Of a stretch of 48,203 bases of DNA, positions 16,429-26,716 are shown in pieces. The translations under genes were made by a program, and so were the position numbers. The stretch lies in NCBI GenBank assembly GCA_003242735.1, contig QGVH01000028.1, positions 1-48,203 on the forward strand, written 5' to 3'. The first letter of the stretch is position 1. Each line of letters begins with the position of its first letter. This stretch comes from a bacterium (GTDB taxonomy: Bacteria > Gemmatimonadota > Gemmatimonadetes > Longimicrobiales > RSA9). The notes under the pieces were generated by a model that saw nothing but the letters and a program-made list of their open reading frames with translations, was not told the origin of the DNA and made no database searches.

Positions 16429-18006
16429 TCAACGGCGGGGCGGCTGGTCGAACGTGACGAACGGCAGGTCGAGCGGCGGGCGCCGGGCACCGGGCGATGC
16501 AAAGGCACGGTGGAGGTGATCGCTCACGTCCAGCGGCGAGAGGGACCGGCCCCGTGCCGCAAGGTCCGCCGCCCGGCCGCTGTAGAACAGGCCCAGGGCG
16601 GCGCTCGTCCGCGCGTCGTGTCCGGCGGCGAGGAGTGCGCCGATCACACCGGCGAGCTGGTCTCCCATGCCTGCCGCGGCCACGTCGGACGAGCCGACCG
16701 TGTTCACCAGCACGGGCTCATCCGGCGCCGCGACCACGGACGGCGCGCCCTTGAGCAACACGACGCAGCCGGTGCTCGCCGCCAGCGCCCGCGCCGCCGC
16801 GAGGGGGTCCTGCCGGATCTCCGCCACCGGCGCGCCGGTGAGCCGGCTCATCTCGCCCGGATGCGGCGTGAGCACGACAGGGCGTTCCCGGGCGAGCGCG
16901 GCCAGCGCGCCGCCCGACCCGGCGAACAGCGTGAGTGCATCCGCGTCGAGCAGCACCGGCCGGCCCGGTGTGGCCTCCAAGGCGATTTCCAGCGCACGGC
17001 GCGCGTCCTCTCCCACGCCCAGGCCCGGCCCCGCGAGGACCGCAGCGCAATCCGCCGCCGCCTCGCGCAGCGCCGGGCCGTCGTCTCGGTCGACGAACAC
17101 GGCTTCGGGGACGAGCGTCTGGAGGATCTCCCGGTTCGCGGCGACGGAGGCCAGCCGGACCAGGCCGGCACCGGCCCGGACCGCGCTGCGCCCGGCGATC
17201 GCCGCCGCGCCCGCCATGCCCGCACGTCCCGCCAGCACCAGCAGCCGGCCGGACGTTGCCTTGTGCGCATCCGGCGGACGCGCCCGCAGCCGCGCCGCCG
17301 CCCAGCCCGGCGTGATCAGCTCCGCGCCGGGCCGCTCGGGGCCGTAGGGCGGGAACCCGATCTCCACCACCACCAGACGGCCGCAGTGCGCCCGTGCGGG
17401 CTGCAACAACAGGCCGGTCTTGGGCCAGCCGAACGACACCGTCACCGACGCGACGACCGCCGGCTCGGCTACGGCCCCCGTCGTCGGGTCCACGCCGGAC
17501 GGCAGGTCCAGCGCAACGACGGGCCTGCCGCTCCCGTTCATGGCCCGGATCACCCCGGCCGCGGGCTCGCGCGGAGCGCCCTGACTGCCCGTGCCCAGGA
17601 TGCCGTCCAGCACGACGGCGGCGCGAGCGAAGACCTCCGCCGCCTCCGCCGCCGGCCGGATCTCGAGCGGGAAGTGGTGGAGCAGAGCGGCGTCCGGCAC
17701 CCGGCTCGCCGCCTGCACGCACGCGACCTCGCGGCCCCACGCCGCGAGCGTGCGCAGCGCGACGAGCGCGTCCCCGCCGTTGTTGCCACCGCCCACCGCC
17801 GCCACCACCGGCCCATCCGGGAACAAGCGGGCGATCACCAGCGCCGCGCTCCGGCCCGCGTTCTCCATGAGCACGCGTTCCGGAACGCCCTGCCGCTCAC
17901 GCGCCGCTCGGTCCGCGGCCGCCGCTTCCGCTGCCGTGAGCAGAGGGACCGAGGCTACGCCCCAAACGTCCCGACCACTGGCCGCTGGAGGTCGCAGGTG
18001 AGACAT
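16429..18006 (-). CDS. nnr: Bifunctional NAD(P)H-hydrate epimerase / ADP-dependent dehydratase
   Basis: The 525-residue protein has both repair domains. The N-terminal YjeF_N epimerase (about residues 20-220) shows RVLMENAG, VGGGNNGGDALV, LDGILGTG and LDLPSGVDPTTG. The C-terminal carbohydrate-kinase-like dehydratase (about 235-515) shows HKATSGRLLVLAG, GLVRLAS, PGLGVGEDA, LDADAL, LTPHPGEMSRL and the phosphate-binding segment DVAAAGMGDQLAG, where Met replaces the usual Thr or Ser. Together they return spontaneously hydrated NADH and NADPH to the active cofactors. It is the second gene of a run starting at the zinc-ribbon protein. Confidence 0.95.
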   Translation of the reverse strand: MSHLRPPAASGRDVWGVASVPLLTAAEAAAADRAARERQGVPERVLMENAGRSAALVIARLFPDGPVVAAVGGGNNGGDALVALRTLAAWGREVACVQAASRVPDAALLHHFPLEIRPAAEAAEVFARAAVVLDGILGTGSQGAPREPAAGVIRAMNGSGRPVVALDLPSGVDPTTGAVAEPAVVASVTVSFGWPKTGLLLQPARAHCGRLVVVEIGFPPYGPERPGAELITPGWAAARLRARPPDAHKATSGRLLVLAGRAGMAGAAAIAGRSAVRAGAGLVRLASVAANREILQTLVPEAVFVDRDDGPALREAAADCAAVLAGPGLGVGEDARRALEIALEATPGRPVLLDADALTLFAGSGGALAALARERPVVLTPHPGEMSRLTGAPVAEIRQDPLAAARALAASTGCVVLLKGAPSVVAAPDEPVLVNTVGSSDVAAAGMGDQLAGVIGALLAAGHDARTSAALGLFYSGRAADLAARGRSLSPLDVSDHLHRAFASPGARRPPLDLPFVTFDQPPRR

Positions 18007-18060
18007 CCGGTTTCCGCGCCGCGCCGCCCGCGGCGCCGGGAGGGTCGGCGGGTCGGGCGA

Positions 18061-18258
18061 CTACTTGTAGCTCTGGCCGATCGTGCGGCCGAAGCTGATC
18101 TCGCCGTTGTCGATCCGGATGTTGAATCCGCACTCGGGGTTGGAGCAGACCCACGCCTTGTACGTGATCGGCGCTCCGTCCCGGCCGTAGTCCGAGAGCG
18201 GCAGCATCTGGCCGTGCTCGCACTTTCGGCACTGCGGAAATTCAGTCGTCGACGGCAT
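18061..18258 (-). CDS. Small zinc-ribbon protein, conserved hypothetical
   Basis: The 65-residue protein carries CRKC near the N-terminus and CSNPEC about 25 residues later, a four-cysteine zinc ribbon, followed by NIRIDNGEISFGRTIG. A GAGGGGAGGGG ribosome-binding site lies just before the ATG. No named family is recognised. Role unknown; 54 bases separate it from nnr, so it may be the first gene of that operon. Confidence 0.75.
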   Translation of the reverse strand: MPSTTEFPQCRKCEHGQMLPLSDYGRDGAPITYKAWVCSNPECGFNIRIDNGEISFGRTIGQSYK

Positions 18259-18344
18259 CGTTCATCCCCTCCCCTCAACAGGGTCTCCTGCAACGGCTGA
18301 TCCGCGGCCGGCTCCGCACGGTCGCCCGCCCGCGGTCTCTCGAC

Positions 18345-20375
18345 TTAGAGCAGGGCTCGCTCACGCCCCGAACGAACCACGCCGCAACTCGGACACGCCT
18401 CGAACGCCTGTCGCCGCTCGAGATAATCCCGCACCGCCTTCACGAAGGCGGCGTGGCTCCAGATCAGCGGCGTCACCGAGAGAGGCGCCCCGGAGAACGG
18501 ATCCAACTGCTCCGGGAGCAACCCCGACCGGATCGCCCGCTCCGCAACCCACTCGAGCGGCTCCAGCGCCGCTTCGAGCTCGGCCGGGTCCTTCGCTCGC
18601 GCAATGCGCCACCCGGCATGCCAACACTGCGCGATGAACCACGGGTTGCCAGGAACCCGCTCCCAATCCTGCGTCACCGCATGATAATAATCCCCGCGGT
18701 AACGGGCCAGACCACCGACCTCCGTCCGGACCGTCAACCGCTCGATCACCGCCTCCAGCGTGCTCACCAGGCGGGGATCGTCCACGGGCAAGAGCCCCAG
18801 GAAGTGCAGGCCGAAGAGCGAGCTGTCCGGCGTGTCATCGCGCACCGCCTTCGCGCCCGCCGTACCCGACTCGGGCGGGATCAGCATGCGCAAGAACCGC
18901 CCGCTCTCCTCGTCCCACAGATGCTCCAGGATCCCGCGCCGGACCTCGTCCGCGGCGCGCCGGTAACGCGCGACCAGGTCCACGTCGCCAAACGCCTGCG
19001 CGAACTTCGCCGCCGCGTCGAGCCCCGCCCACACTGCCGCGCACGTGAACGTCAGCACGCCCCGCCGTTCCTCCCAGAGATCCCAGGACGGCAACGGGAG
19101 CCCGGTCGCCGCGTCCCGGTACTCGGCCAGGAAATCCGCCGCGCGCACGATGAACGGGCGGTACAACGGCTGCACCTCCTCGACGTTGCGGTACCGCTCG
19201 AAGTGCCGCCACAACGCCCAGACCACCAGCCCCGTCTCGTCCTCCTGGATCGGCAGGACCTTCTGTCCCCGGGCGTCCACCCACGGATGCCACGACGACG
19301 CGAGCGTCCGGTCCGGGTTGTACTTGTGGAGGAAGTACCCCTCCTTCTTGATCAGATGTCCCGCGAAGTCGAAGAACCGCTGCGCGACGGACGGATAGCC
19401 CGCGCGGCTGAACGCGTCCGCGATCAGCGCCCCGTCCCGCGGCCACATGTAGCTGTACGTGTCCCGCGCGAACTGCGCAATGTCGGAGTCCGTCGACGCG
19501 ATGATCGCCCCGCCCTCGTCCACGTGGGTCCGCATCACCAGCAGGCTCGTGCGGTACAGCGAGACCAGCGGCTCCGGCAGACCCGAGTAGTCCACGCCGT
19601 GGTGCTCGACCCACAACCGCCAGTAGCGCGCGGTCCGCTCGATCAGCGTCGCCGGACCCTCGGCGCGGATCAGCGCGTCGAGCTGGAGCATCTCGCCGTA
19701 GCGCTCGCCCGCCGCGATCCAGTAGTACAGCACCTCTTCGCCGCGCCCCGCCACCTCGAGGTCCACCGCGATGGCGGAGTCCACGGACCCCTGCGCGATC
19801 GGGTTGCAGCTCAGGATGCCGTCGCCCTCTGCATCCCGCCACGTGCCCTCCGCGCCGTTGACCCGCTTCTTCCCCGTCGCGTACCGCGTCATGCGGAAAT
19901 CCGGCGGCTGCCCCGCCCCGATCATGAAGTAGCGGTCCCGCTTGTAGTGCAGGATCGCCGCGAGCTCCGGATCGTAGAGAGCCGTGTCCCCAACCTCGCT
20001 GCCCGAGATGTAGAAGTCCTGGTGGAAGAACACGCGGATCAGACGGCTGTGGTCCCGCAGGTTCCGCACGCGGAGCTCCCGACAGAACACGTCCACCTCG
20101 AAGTCCACGGCGTCCCTGCACTCCAGCTCCACGCCCAACCACCCGTTCCGCAGCAGCGTCCGGCCGACGAGCGTCCCCTCTTCGTAGCCGATCTCCCGTT
20201 CCCAGGAATCGTCCACCCAGTACGTCGCCCCGTCCACCCAGACCCCGAACCGGAAGGGATGGCCCTCGGTGTGATTCTCCAGCCCGATGCGCGGGTAGAA
20301 AACGTCCCGGATTTGGTAGAAATGGTCGAAGTTGACGAGGTATCGGCCGTTGCCCAGTACAAGCGATCGCGCCAT
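18345..20375 (-). CDS. Glycoside hydrolase family 15 (glucoamylase-type) protein
   Basis: The 676-residue protein without signal peptide has an N-terminal beta-sandwich (about residues 1-250) and the (alpha/alpha)6 GH15 barrel (about 260-650). Barrel landmarks include RDTYSYMWPRDGALIADAF, GYFLHKYNPDRTLASSWHPW, a QEDETGLVVWALWRHFE segment with the general acid, and LPEQLDPFSGAPLSVTPLIWSHAAFV with the general base. Such enzymes release glucose from alpha-1,4-glucans; cytosolic homologues can also act on trehalose or oligosaccharides. An odd ending contains CPSCG, half of a zinc-ribbon-like motif. It is isolated, with a Minf_1886 gene upstream. Confidence 0.92.
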   Translation of the reverse strand: MARSLVLGNGRYLVNFDHFYQIRDVFYPRIGLENHTEGHPFRFGVWVDGATYWVDDSWEREIGYEEGTLVGRTLLRNGWLGVELECRDAVDFEVDVFCRELRVRNLRDHSRLIRVFFHQDFYISGSEVGDTALYDPELAAILHYKRDRYFMIGAGQPPDFRMTRYATGKKRVNGAEGTWRDAEGDGILSCNPIAQGSVDSAIAVDLEVAGRGEEVLYYWIAAGERYGEMLQLDALIRAEGPATLIERTARYWRLWVEHHGVDYSGLPEPLVSLYRTSLLVMRTHVDEGGAIIASTDSDIAQFARDTYSYMWPRDGALIADAFSRAGYPSVAQRFFDFAGHLIKKEGYFLHKYNPDRTLASSWHPWVDARGQKVLPIQEDETGLVVWALWRHFERYRNVEEVQPLYRPFIVRAADFLAEYRDAATGLPLPSWDLWEERRGVLTFTCAAVWAGLDAAAKFAQAFGDVDLVARYRRAADEVRRGILEHLWDEESGRFLRMLIPPESGTAGAKAVRDDTPDSSLFGLHFLGLLPVDDPRLVSTLEAVIERLTVRTEVGGLARYRGDYYHAVTQDWERVPGNPWFIAQCWHAGWRIARAKDPAELEAALEPLEWVAERAIRSGLLPEQLDPFSGAPLSVTPLIWSHAAFVKAVRDYLERRQAFEACPSCGVVRSGRERALL

Positions 20376-20473
20376 GACGTTACCGCTACTTCACGGTGGC
20401 AACCACGCGCCGGCGTGCCGCGCTCGAGGCGCGCTCGGGCGAACGCGGACACGCGGCGCGGCCAGCCGCGAGG

Positions 20474-20854
20474 TCACAGCCCGGCGCCCCAGGGATAGTT
20501 CCGCTCGAACGCATCTTCGAAATCAAAGACCCCCTCGAAATCCTCCAGGGTGTCGTCTTCCTGGCGGATCAGGACGCCGCAGTCCACGAGCGCGAACACC
20601 ATCTTGCCGACGTCCGCGGTCTCGCGGATCCCCCAGTACTCGAGGACGGTCCGCGCCATGGGGCCGAACCGCTCGATGGCCAGGTCCCGGACGCCTTCCG
20701 CCAGCTCGCGTCCGCTGATGTGACGCGGCTCGGGCAGGCGCTCGAGCACGTAGTGCAGCGCGTTGAGGATGAAGAGGTAGGCCGCTTCGTGATACGCCGG
20801 GTGCTGCTCGCGCAGCCGGCTCATCACGTCTTCGGCGAAGACAATGCCGCTCAT
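20474..20854 (-). CDS. Minf_1886 family conserved protein
   Basis: The 126-residue product fits the Minf_1886 family found in Planctomycetes, Verrucomicrobia and Gemmatimonadota: AYLFILNALHYVLERL, RHISGRELAEGVRDLAIERFGPMARTVLEYWGI, and a C-terminal FDFEDAF. No function is known and no catalytic motif is visible; it is acidic and cytosolic. It ends 98 bases before GH15. An open frame upstream ends in an ATGA overlap with it (see the gene-free entry at 20855-21259). Confidence 0.82.
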   Translation of the reverse strand: MSGIVFAEDVMSRLREQHPAYHEAAYLFILNALHYVLERLPEPRHISGRELAEGVRDLAIERFGPMARTVLEYWGIRETADVGKMVFALVDCGVLIRQEDDTLEDFEGVFDFEDAFERNYPWGAGL

Positions 20855-21259
20855 GAGAACGTAGACCCGCGCCCCGCCACGCCGGGAACCGCCCGGACGC
20901 CGCCACCGCTCCGATCCGCCCCGGGCCTCACCCGCCCGCTCGCCTGATGCGGTCCCCGCCTCGGCATCGGGATACGCGCGCTCCTTTCCTCATCCGCCGG
21001 CCCGCGGCCGGCACTCCTGTCGCCCAGGGGCGACGGTTCCGGCAGCGCCCGACCGCGGGCCGCCCGGCGCGCCGCCGCCTCCGACGGCACGCCCCCTGAA
21101 ATCTGCGCAAACGACGGAGCGAGCGCCAGATCCACACCCGCCGACAGGGCCCACGGTCGGCGGTGGGGTCGCCGCTGGGCCATGCAAGTTCCCCGCCGCG
21201 CGGCGCACGGCGGATCCAGCCGCATGCCAGCCCGCCGCGCTCCTGCCAGGACGATGGGG
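20855..21259. other. Stretch of about 400 bases without a convincing gene
   Basis: No recognisable domain or RNA is seen. A minus-strand frame from an ATG at about 21183 to a TGA at 20851-20853 (110 residues) overlaps the Minf_1886 start in ATGA, the overlap style of the neighbours. Against it: Arg/Ala/Gly/Pro-rich composition, weaker third-position bias, no clear ribosome-binding site, and no family resemblance. Confidence 0.5.
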
Positions 21260-22540
<1,281 letters not shown>

Positions 22541-22541
22541 C

Positions 22542-23597
22542 TCACACCCTCGTTTGCTGAATGCGGGCGACCTGCTCGATGCGGCGCTCCGCGAGCCGGT
22601 CGGCCGCGTCGTGCGTCGGGATCCCCTGCTCCTTGGACAGCTCGAAGAGCTGGAGCAGCGTGTTGTAGATCTCGCCCGCCTTGCGTTTGGCGTGGTCCGG
22701 CGACCAGCCGTTCAGCTCGCCGTACACGCTGATCAATCCGCCGGCGTTGATGACGTAGTCGGGTGCATAGAGAATGCCGCGGCGGACGAGTTCGTCGCCA
22801 TGGCGCGCCTCCGCGAGCTGGTTGTTGGCCGCGCCCGCGATGATTTCGAATCGGAACCGTGGGATCGTCTCGTCGTTGATCACGGACCCGAGTGCACACG
22901 GCGCGAACACCTGTGCATCGACGCCGTAGATCTCGTCCGGCGCGACGGCCTTCGCGCCGAAGTCGCGTACGACCCGTGCGACCCGCTCCTCGTCGATGTC
23001 GGTGACAACGAGCTTCACGCCCTCCTCCGCCAGGTGACTGCACAGGTGGTAGCCGACGTGGCCCAGCCCCTGGACGGCGATGGTCAGGCCGGAGAGCGAA
23101 TCACTGCCGTAACGCTCGCGGGCGCACGCTTTGATGCCGCGGTAGACGCCGTACGCCGTCACGGGAGACGGGTCGCCCGACCGGCCCGCGATGCCGGCGA
23201 CGTACTCCGTCTCCATGTGGACGTAGTCCATGTCCTCGACGCTGGTGCCGACGTCTTCCGCGGTGATGTAACGACCTTTGAGGGATTCGACGAAGCGGCC
23301 GTGCGCGCGGAACAGCATCTCGCGCCGCGGAGTCTTGGGGTCGCCGATGATCACTGCCTTGCCGCCACCCAGGTTGACCCCGGCGACCGCGGCCTTGTAG
23401 GTCATGCCGCGCGAGAGGCGCAGCACATCGATCAGCGCTTCGCGCTCGGACGCGTAATTCCAGAAGCGGGTCCCGCCCAGCGCAGGCCCCAGCGTGGTGT
23501 CGTGGATCGCGATGATGCCACGGTAATTCGCCGCCGGCTCGTAGCAGAACAGTACCTGCTCGTGTCCGTACTCGCTGATCAACTCGAAGACGTCCAT
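22542..23597 (-). CDS. Leucine/Phe/Val dehydrogenase family protein
   Basis: The ATG at 23597 follows AGGAG at seven bases and gives 351 residues. Substrate-domain motifs [13 protein letters not shown] and [15 protein letters not shown] (catalytic Lys) precede the NAD-binding Rossmann domain ([26 protein letters not shown]) and the [15 protein letters not shown] loop. The length and sequence fit leucine dehydrogenase rather than the longer glutamate enzyme; it would deaminate branched-chain amino acids with NAD+. It lies between an acyl-CoA dehydrogenase-like gene and glyA, consistent with amino acid catabolism. Confidence 0.92.
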   Translation of the reverse strand: MDVFELISEYGHEQVLFCYEPAANYRGIIAIHDTTLGPALGGTRFWNYASEREALIDVLRLSRGMTYKAAVAGVNLGGGKAVIIGDPKTPRREMLFRAHGRFVESLKGRYITAEDVGTSVEDMDYVHMETEYVAGIAGRSGDPSPVTAYGVYRGIKACARERYGSDSLSGLTIAVQGLGHVGYHLCSHLAEEGVKLVVTDIDEERVARVVRDFGAKAVAPDEIYGVDAQVFAPCALGSVINDETIPRFRFEIIAGAANNQLAEARHGDELVRRGILYAPDYVINAGGLISVYGELNGWSPDHAKRKAGEIYNTLLQLFELSKEQGIPTHDAADRLAERRIEQVARIQQTRV

Positions 23598-23709
23598 TCC
23601 GCTCTCCTGGAGTCCCTGCGCCTCCGCCCCGCCCTGGGGCACGGCGCCTCGAGCCACGTCACTCGCCGCCGGGGCGCTGCTCGTCCGCGGGCGCCCCGCG
23701 GCACGCGCT

Positions 23710-24807
23710 TCATGCCCGGTACAGCTCCCGTGCGATCAGCCGGCGCAGCGCCTGGTTCAGCCCGCCGAGGATCTCGGTGGCCTTGGCGTCGCGCATGAGC
23801 TTCTCTACCGGGTAGTCGCGCATGTACCCGTATCCTCCGAACACCTGGACCGCCTGGGTGGCGACCCACATCGCGGCCTCGCTCGCGGCGACCTTGGCCG
23901 TCGCGCTCGCCCGGGCGCCCGGCACGGCCGCCGCTTGACGCACCAGCGTGGCCGCGGCCGTGGTGCGGATCGCCATGTCCGCGAGCTTGAACTGCATTCC
24001 CTCGAACTCGCGGATCCGTCTGCGGAACTGCTGGCGTACGTCCGCATAGCCGGCCGCGTGCTCGAGCGCCGCCCGCGCTACGCCGGCCGCCACCGCCGCC
24101 GCGCCCAGCCGCCCGATGTCCCCCGCGCCCGGGTCCACACCCGCACCCGCCAGCTCCGCCTCCGGGCCGAGGCGCACGTCCTCGAGCGCGGCGGTCACCA
24201 CCTCGAGCGGCCGCAGCCCGAGCGGAGTGTGGCTCTCGCGCACCCGGACGCCCGGCGCATCCGCCGGCACCAGAACCGCCCCAGCCCCCCCGCCCGGCAC
24301 CTGCGCCCGCGCCACGATGAGACCCGTGGACCGAGCGCGCGTCACCCGCGCCAGCTCACCTCGCAACACGAGCGCATCGCCCTCGCGCTCCAGCGTCGCC
24401 GGCGCGTCGTCGTCCGTGTCCCAGTGCGCCAGCGCCGCCAGCGTCTCGCCCCGCGCCATCGCGGGCAGCCAGCGCGCCCGCTGCTCCTCCGTCCCCAACC
24501 GCAGGATCAGGTCCGCCGCCGCCGCATGCCGCACCACCAGCATCGCCACCGATGCCTCGCCCCACGCCAGCTCCTCCACCGCCGCGGCGAACGTCGCCGC
24601 GTCGAACCCCATCCCGCCGTGCTCCTCGGGGATCGCCATCCCCAGGAAGCCCAGCTCCGCGAGCTGCCCGACCACGGCCGCGGGAATCGCCCGCTCGCGG
24701 TCCCACACCTCGACGTGCGGCCTGAGCTCGCCCGCCGCGAACTCGTGCGCCAGCTCACGGACCTGCCGCTCTTCCTCGCTCGGCGCCACGGCCGCACGCG
24801 TCTCCAT
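23710..24807 (-). CDS. Acyl-CoA dehydrogenase family protein lacking both usual catalytic glutamates
   Basis: The 365-residue product has the ACAD layout: N-terminal helical domain (FLGMAIPEEHGGMGFD), beta domain (about residues 120-225) and C-terminal helical domain (ARAALEHAAGYADVRQQF, KVAASEAAMWVATQAVQVFGGYGYMRDYPVEKLMRDAKATEILGGLNQALRR). Where SCAD/MCAD have IYEGTNE the protein has ILGGLNQ, so Gly replaces the catalytic base; the isovaleryl-CoA-type alternative (DLERL) reads DIGRL. FAD- and substrate-binding features look preserved. Either an atypical catalytic residue is used or it acts on another substrate. It lies 12 bases after a 3-hydroxyacyl-CoA dehydrogenase gene. Confidence 0.88.
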   Translation of the reverse strand: METRAAVAPSEEERQVRELAHEFAAGELRPHVEVWDRERAIPAAVVGQLAELGFLGMAIPEEHGGMGFDAATFAAAVEELAWGEASVAMLVVRHAAAADLILRLGTEEQRARWLPAMARGETLAALAHWDTDDDAPATLEREGDALVLRGELARVTRARSTGLIVARAQVPGGGAGAVLVPADAPGVRVRESHTPLGLRPLEVVTAALEDVRLGPEAELAGAGVDPGAGDIGRLGAAAVAAGVARAALEHAAGYADVRQQFRRRIREFEGMQFKLADMAIRTTAAATLVRQAAAVPGARASATAKVAASEAAMWVATQAVQVFGGYGYMRDYPVEKLMRDAKATEILGGLNQALRRLIARELYRA

Positions 24808-24819
24808 CGTCCCCAGTGA

Positions 24820-25671
24820 TCAGTATCGGTAGAACCCGCGGCCCGTCTTCCTCCCCAGCCAGCCGGCCGCCACGTACTGCCGCAGCAGCGGACACGGCCG
24901 GTACTTGTCGTCCCCCAGATCCCGGTGCAACACCTCGAGGATCGCCAGGCACGTGTCCAGCCCGATGAGGTCCGCCAACGCCAGCGGACCGATCGGATGG
25001 TTCATCCCCAGCTTCATCACCGCATCGATCTCTTCCGGCCCGGCCACGCCTTCCATGAGGCAGAAGATCGCCTCGTTGATCATCGGCATGAGCACGCGGT
25101 TCGAAACGAAGCCGGGCGAGTCGCGTACCTCGACGGGCGTCTTCCCGAGCCGTTTGGCCACCTCGATCACCGTCGCCGCCGTCTCGTCCGAGGTCTGGAG
25201 CCCCCGGATCACTTCCACGAGCTGCATCACCGGAACCGGGTTCATGAAGTGCATACCCACGAACCGGTCCGGGTGCCGCGTCAACGCCGCGAGCTTGGTG
25301 ATCGAGATGGATGACGTGTTGGACGCCAGGATCCCATCACCCGCAACGGCATCCAGCGCGCGGATGACATCGCCCTTCAACACCGGGTCTTCCGGCACGG
25401 CCTCGACGATCAGCCCGGAGCCCGCCGCGGCGTCCGTCGCGGTCGCCGTGCGGATGCGGCCGAGCGTCTCTTCCCGCGCCTCGGGCGGCAACACTCCCTT
25501 CCGGATCTGGCGATCGAGGTTCTTCCCGATCGTGTCGAGCGCCGCGGCCAGCCGGTCCTCGGCGACATCGATCAGCACCACCTCATAGCCGTGTTGCGCG
25601 AAGACGTGCGCGATGCCGTTGCCCATCGTCCCCGCGCCCACGACCGTCACACGCTGCACTTCCGCCATGCT
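24820..25671 (-). CDS. 3-hydroxybutyryl-CoA dehydrogenase
   Basis: The ATG at 25671 (GAGAGGAG upstream) gives 283 residues, the normal length; an open frame further upstream is ignored. The N-terminal Rossmann fold shows VVGAGTMGNGIAHVFAQHGYEVVLIDV; then EAVPEDPVLK, ASNTSSISITKLA, the catalytic-His region GMHFMNPVPVMQLVEVI, PGFVSNRVLMPMINEAIF and GMNHPIGPLALADLIGLDTCL. It oxidises 3-hydroxyacyl-CoA to 3-ketoacyl-CoA with NAD+. Neighbours are thiolase (upstream, past a terminator-like hairpin and a CPBP gene) and an ACAD-like protein. Confidence 0.96.
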   Translation of the reverse strand, partial: SMAEVQRVTVVGAGTMGNGIAHVFAQHGYEVVLIDVAEDRLAAALDTIGKNLDRQIRKGVLPPEAREETLGRIRTATATDAAAGSGLIVEAVPEDPVLKGDVIRALDAVAGDGILASNTSSISITKLAALTRHPDRFVGMHFMNPVPVMQLVEVIRGLQTSDETAATVIEVAKRLGKTPVEVRDSPGFVSNRVLMPMINEAIFCLMEGVAGPEEIDAVMKLGMNHPIGPLALADLIGLDTCLAILEVLHRDLGDDKYRPCPLLRQYVAAGWLGRKTGRGFYRY

Positions 25672-25691
25672 CGTGTTCTCCTCTCCCCTGG

Positions 25692-26621
25692 CTACGGCCG
25701 CTCGTCCACCAGCGGCCGCAGCGCCTTCATCTCCGGTGCTTCCCCCAGCACTCCGAGCCGCATCACGGCCAGCAGCGCGAGCAGGGATGCCAGCGTCCCC
25801 GCCAATCCGGCCTCGGGCCCGAACCCTCCGCCCGTGACCCACTCCGGCCCGCTCACGATCGCTTCGTAGAGCGGCGTGTCCAGCAGCTCGAGCCCGCTCA
25901 CCGGGAGGTCCAGCACGCTGCCCATCGTCCAGTTCCAGCCCAGGTGCACCGCGGTCGCGAACCACAGGCTGCGCGTCCGGAGGTACGCCGCCGAGAGCAA
26001 GACCCCGGCAAGGAAGATGTTGACCAGGGCGAACACGTTCGCGCCGGGGTTGCCCGCGTGCGCCAGAGCGAACGCCGCACTGAACGTCGCCGTCGCGACC
26101 ACCGGGCCCACCGCCTCGACCAGCACCTGGAACGCGTAGCCGCGGAACAGCGCCTCCTCCGCGGCGGCCGGCAGCGCCAGCGCCAGCAGCGCCCCCAGCA
26201 ACGCCGCCGTGTATGCGCCCGCGCCGCCCGCATCCGGCCGGTACTCGAGCCAGCCCACCAGCGCCAGGGCCGCAGCGACCAGCAGCAGCGGCCCCCCGCC
26301 GATCGCCAGCCCCACCACCAGCTCACGCAGAGTGCGCGACGTCCACGCGAACCCCAGCGCGCCAGGCCGCCGGCGGTCGAACCAGGTGAGCGCCAGCCAG
26401 CCGGCGCACAGAGCCGCGGCGAGCGTCGCAATGCCCTGCACCACCAGCGGGCCCACGCCGCTGCCCGATCCACCGTACAGCATCGCCAGCGGCGCGAACG
26501 CGAACAGCAGCGCCGCGAACAGGAGGAAGAACAGCAGGATCCTCCACGCCGCGCGGAGCCGCCCCCTGCTGACGAACAGACGTCGAACGGCGTCGCCCAC
26601 GACGAAAAACCCCCGGGTCAC
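25692..26621 (-). CDS. CPBP (CAAX-type) intramembrane metalloprotease
   Basis: The protein has about eight membrane helices and the CPBP motifs EEALFRGY (Glu-Glu, about residues 156-163), FALAHAGN and HLGWN, which supply the metal ligands of Abi/CAAX proteases. Members process prenylated or other membrane proteins, often in peptide resistance; the substrate is unknown. The first GTG (26621) lies inside a terminator-like hairpin at 26605-26634; a second GTG at 26600 would give 302 residues and may be the true start. No good ribosome-binding site is seen for either. Confidence 0.88.
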   Translation of the reverse strand: MTRGFFVVGDAVRRLFVSRGRLRAAWRILLFFLLFAALLFAFAPLAMLYGGSGSGVGPLVVQGIATLAAALCAGWLALTWFDRRRPGALGFAWTSRTLRELVVGLAIGGGPLLLVAAALALVGWLEYRPDAGGAGAYTAALLGALLALALPAAAEEALFRGYAFQVLVEAVGPVVATATFSAAFALAHAGNPGANVFALVNIFLAGVLLSAAYLRTRSLWFATAVHLGWNWTMGSVLDLPVSGLELLDTPLYEAIVSGPEWVTGGGFGPEAGLAGTLASLLALLAVMRLGVLGEAPEMKALRPLVDERP

Positions 26622-26634
26622 AATGACCCGAGGG
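26605..26634 (-). terminator. Rho-independent terminator-like hairpin after thiolase
   Basis: On the minus strand CCCTCGGGTCA pairs with TGACCCGGGGG around a TTG loop (11-bp stem with one G-T pair) and is followed by TTTTT. It is about 95 bases after the thiolase stop and overlaps the annotated N-terminus of the CPBP gene. Confidence 0.75.
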
Positions 26635-26716
26635 TCCGAACTCCGGGCCCGGTTCCCGTCCGACCGCCGAGCACGATCGGCAGCACAGATCCCCGTACCG
26701 TCCCCGCTGCCGCCAT

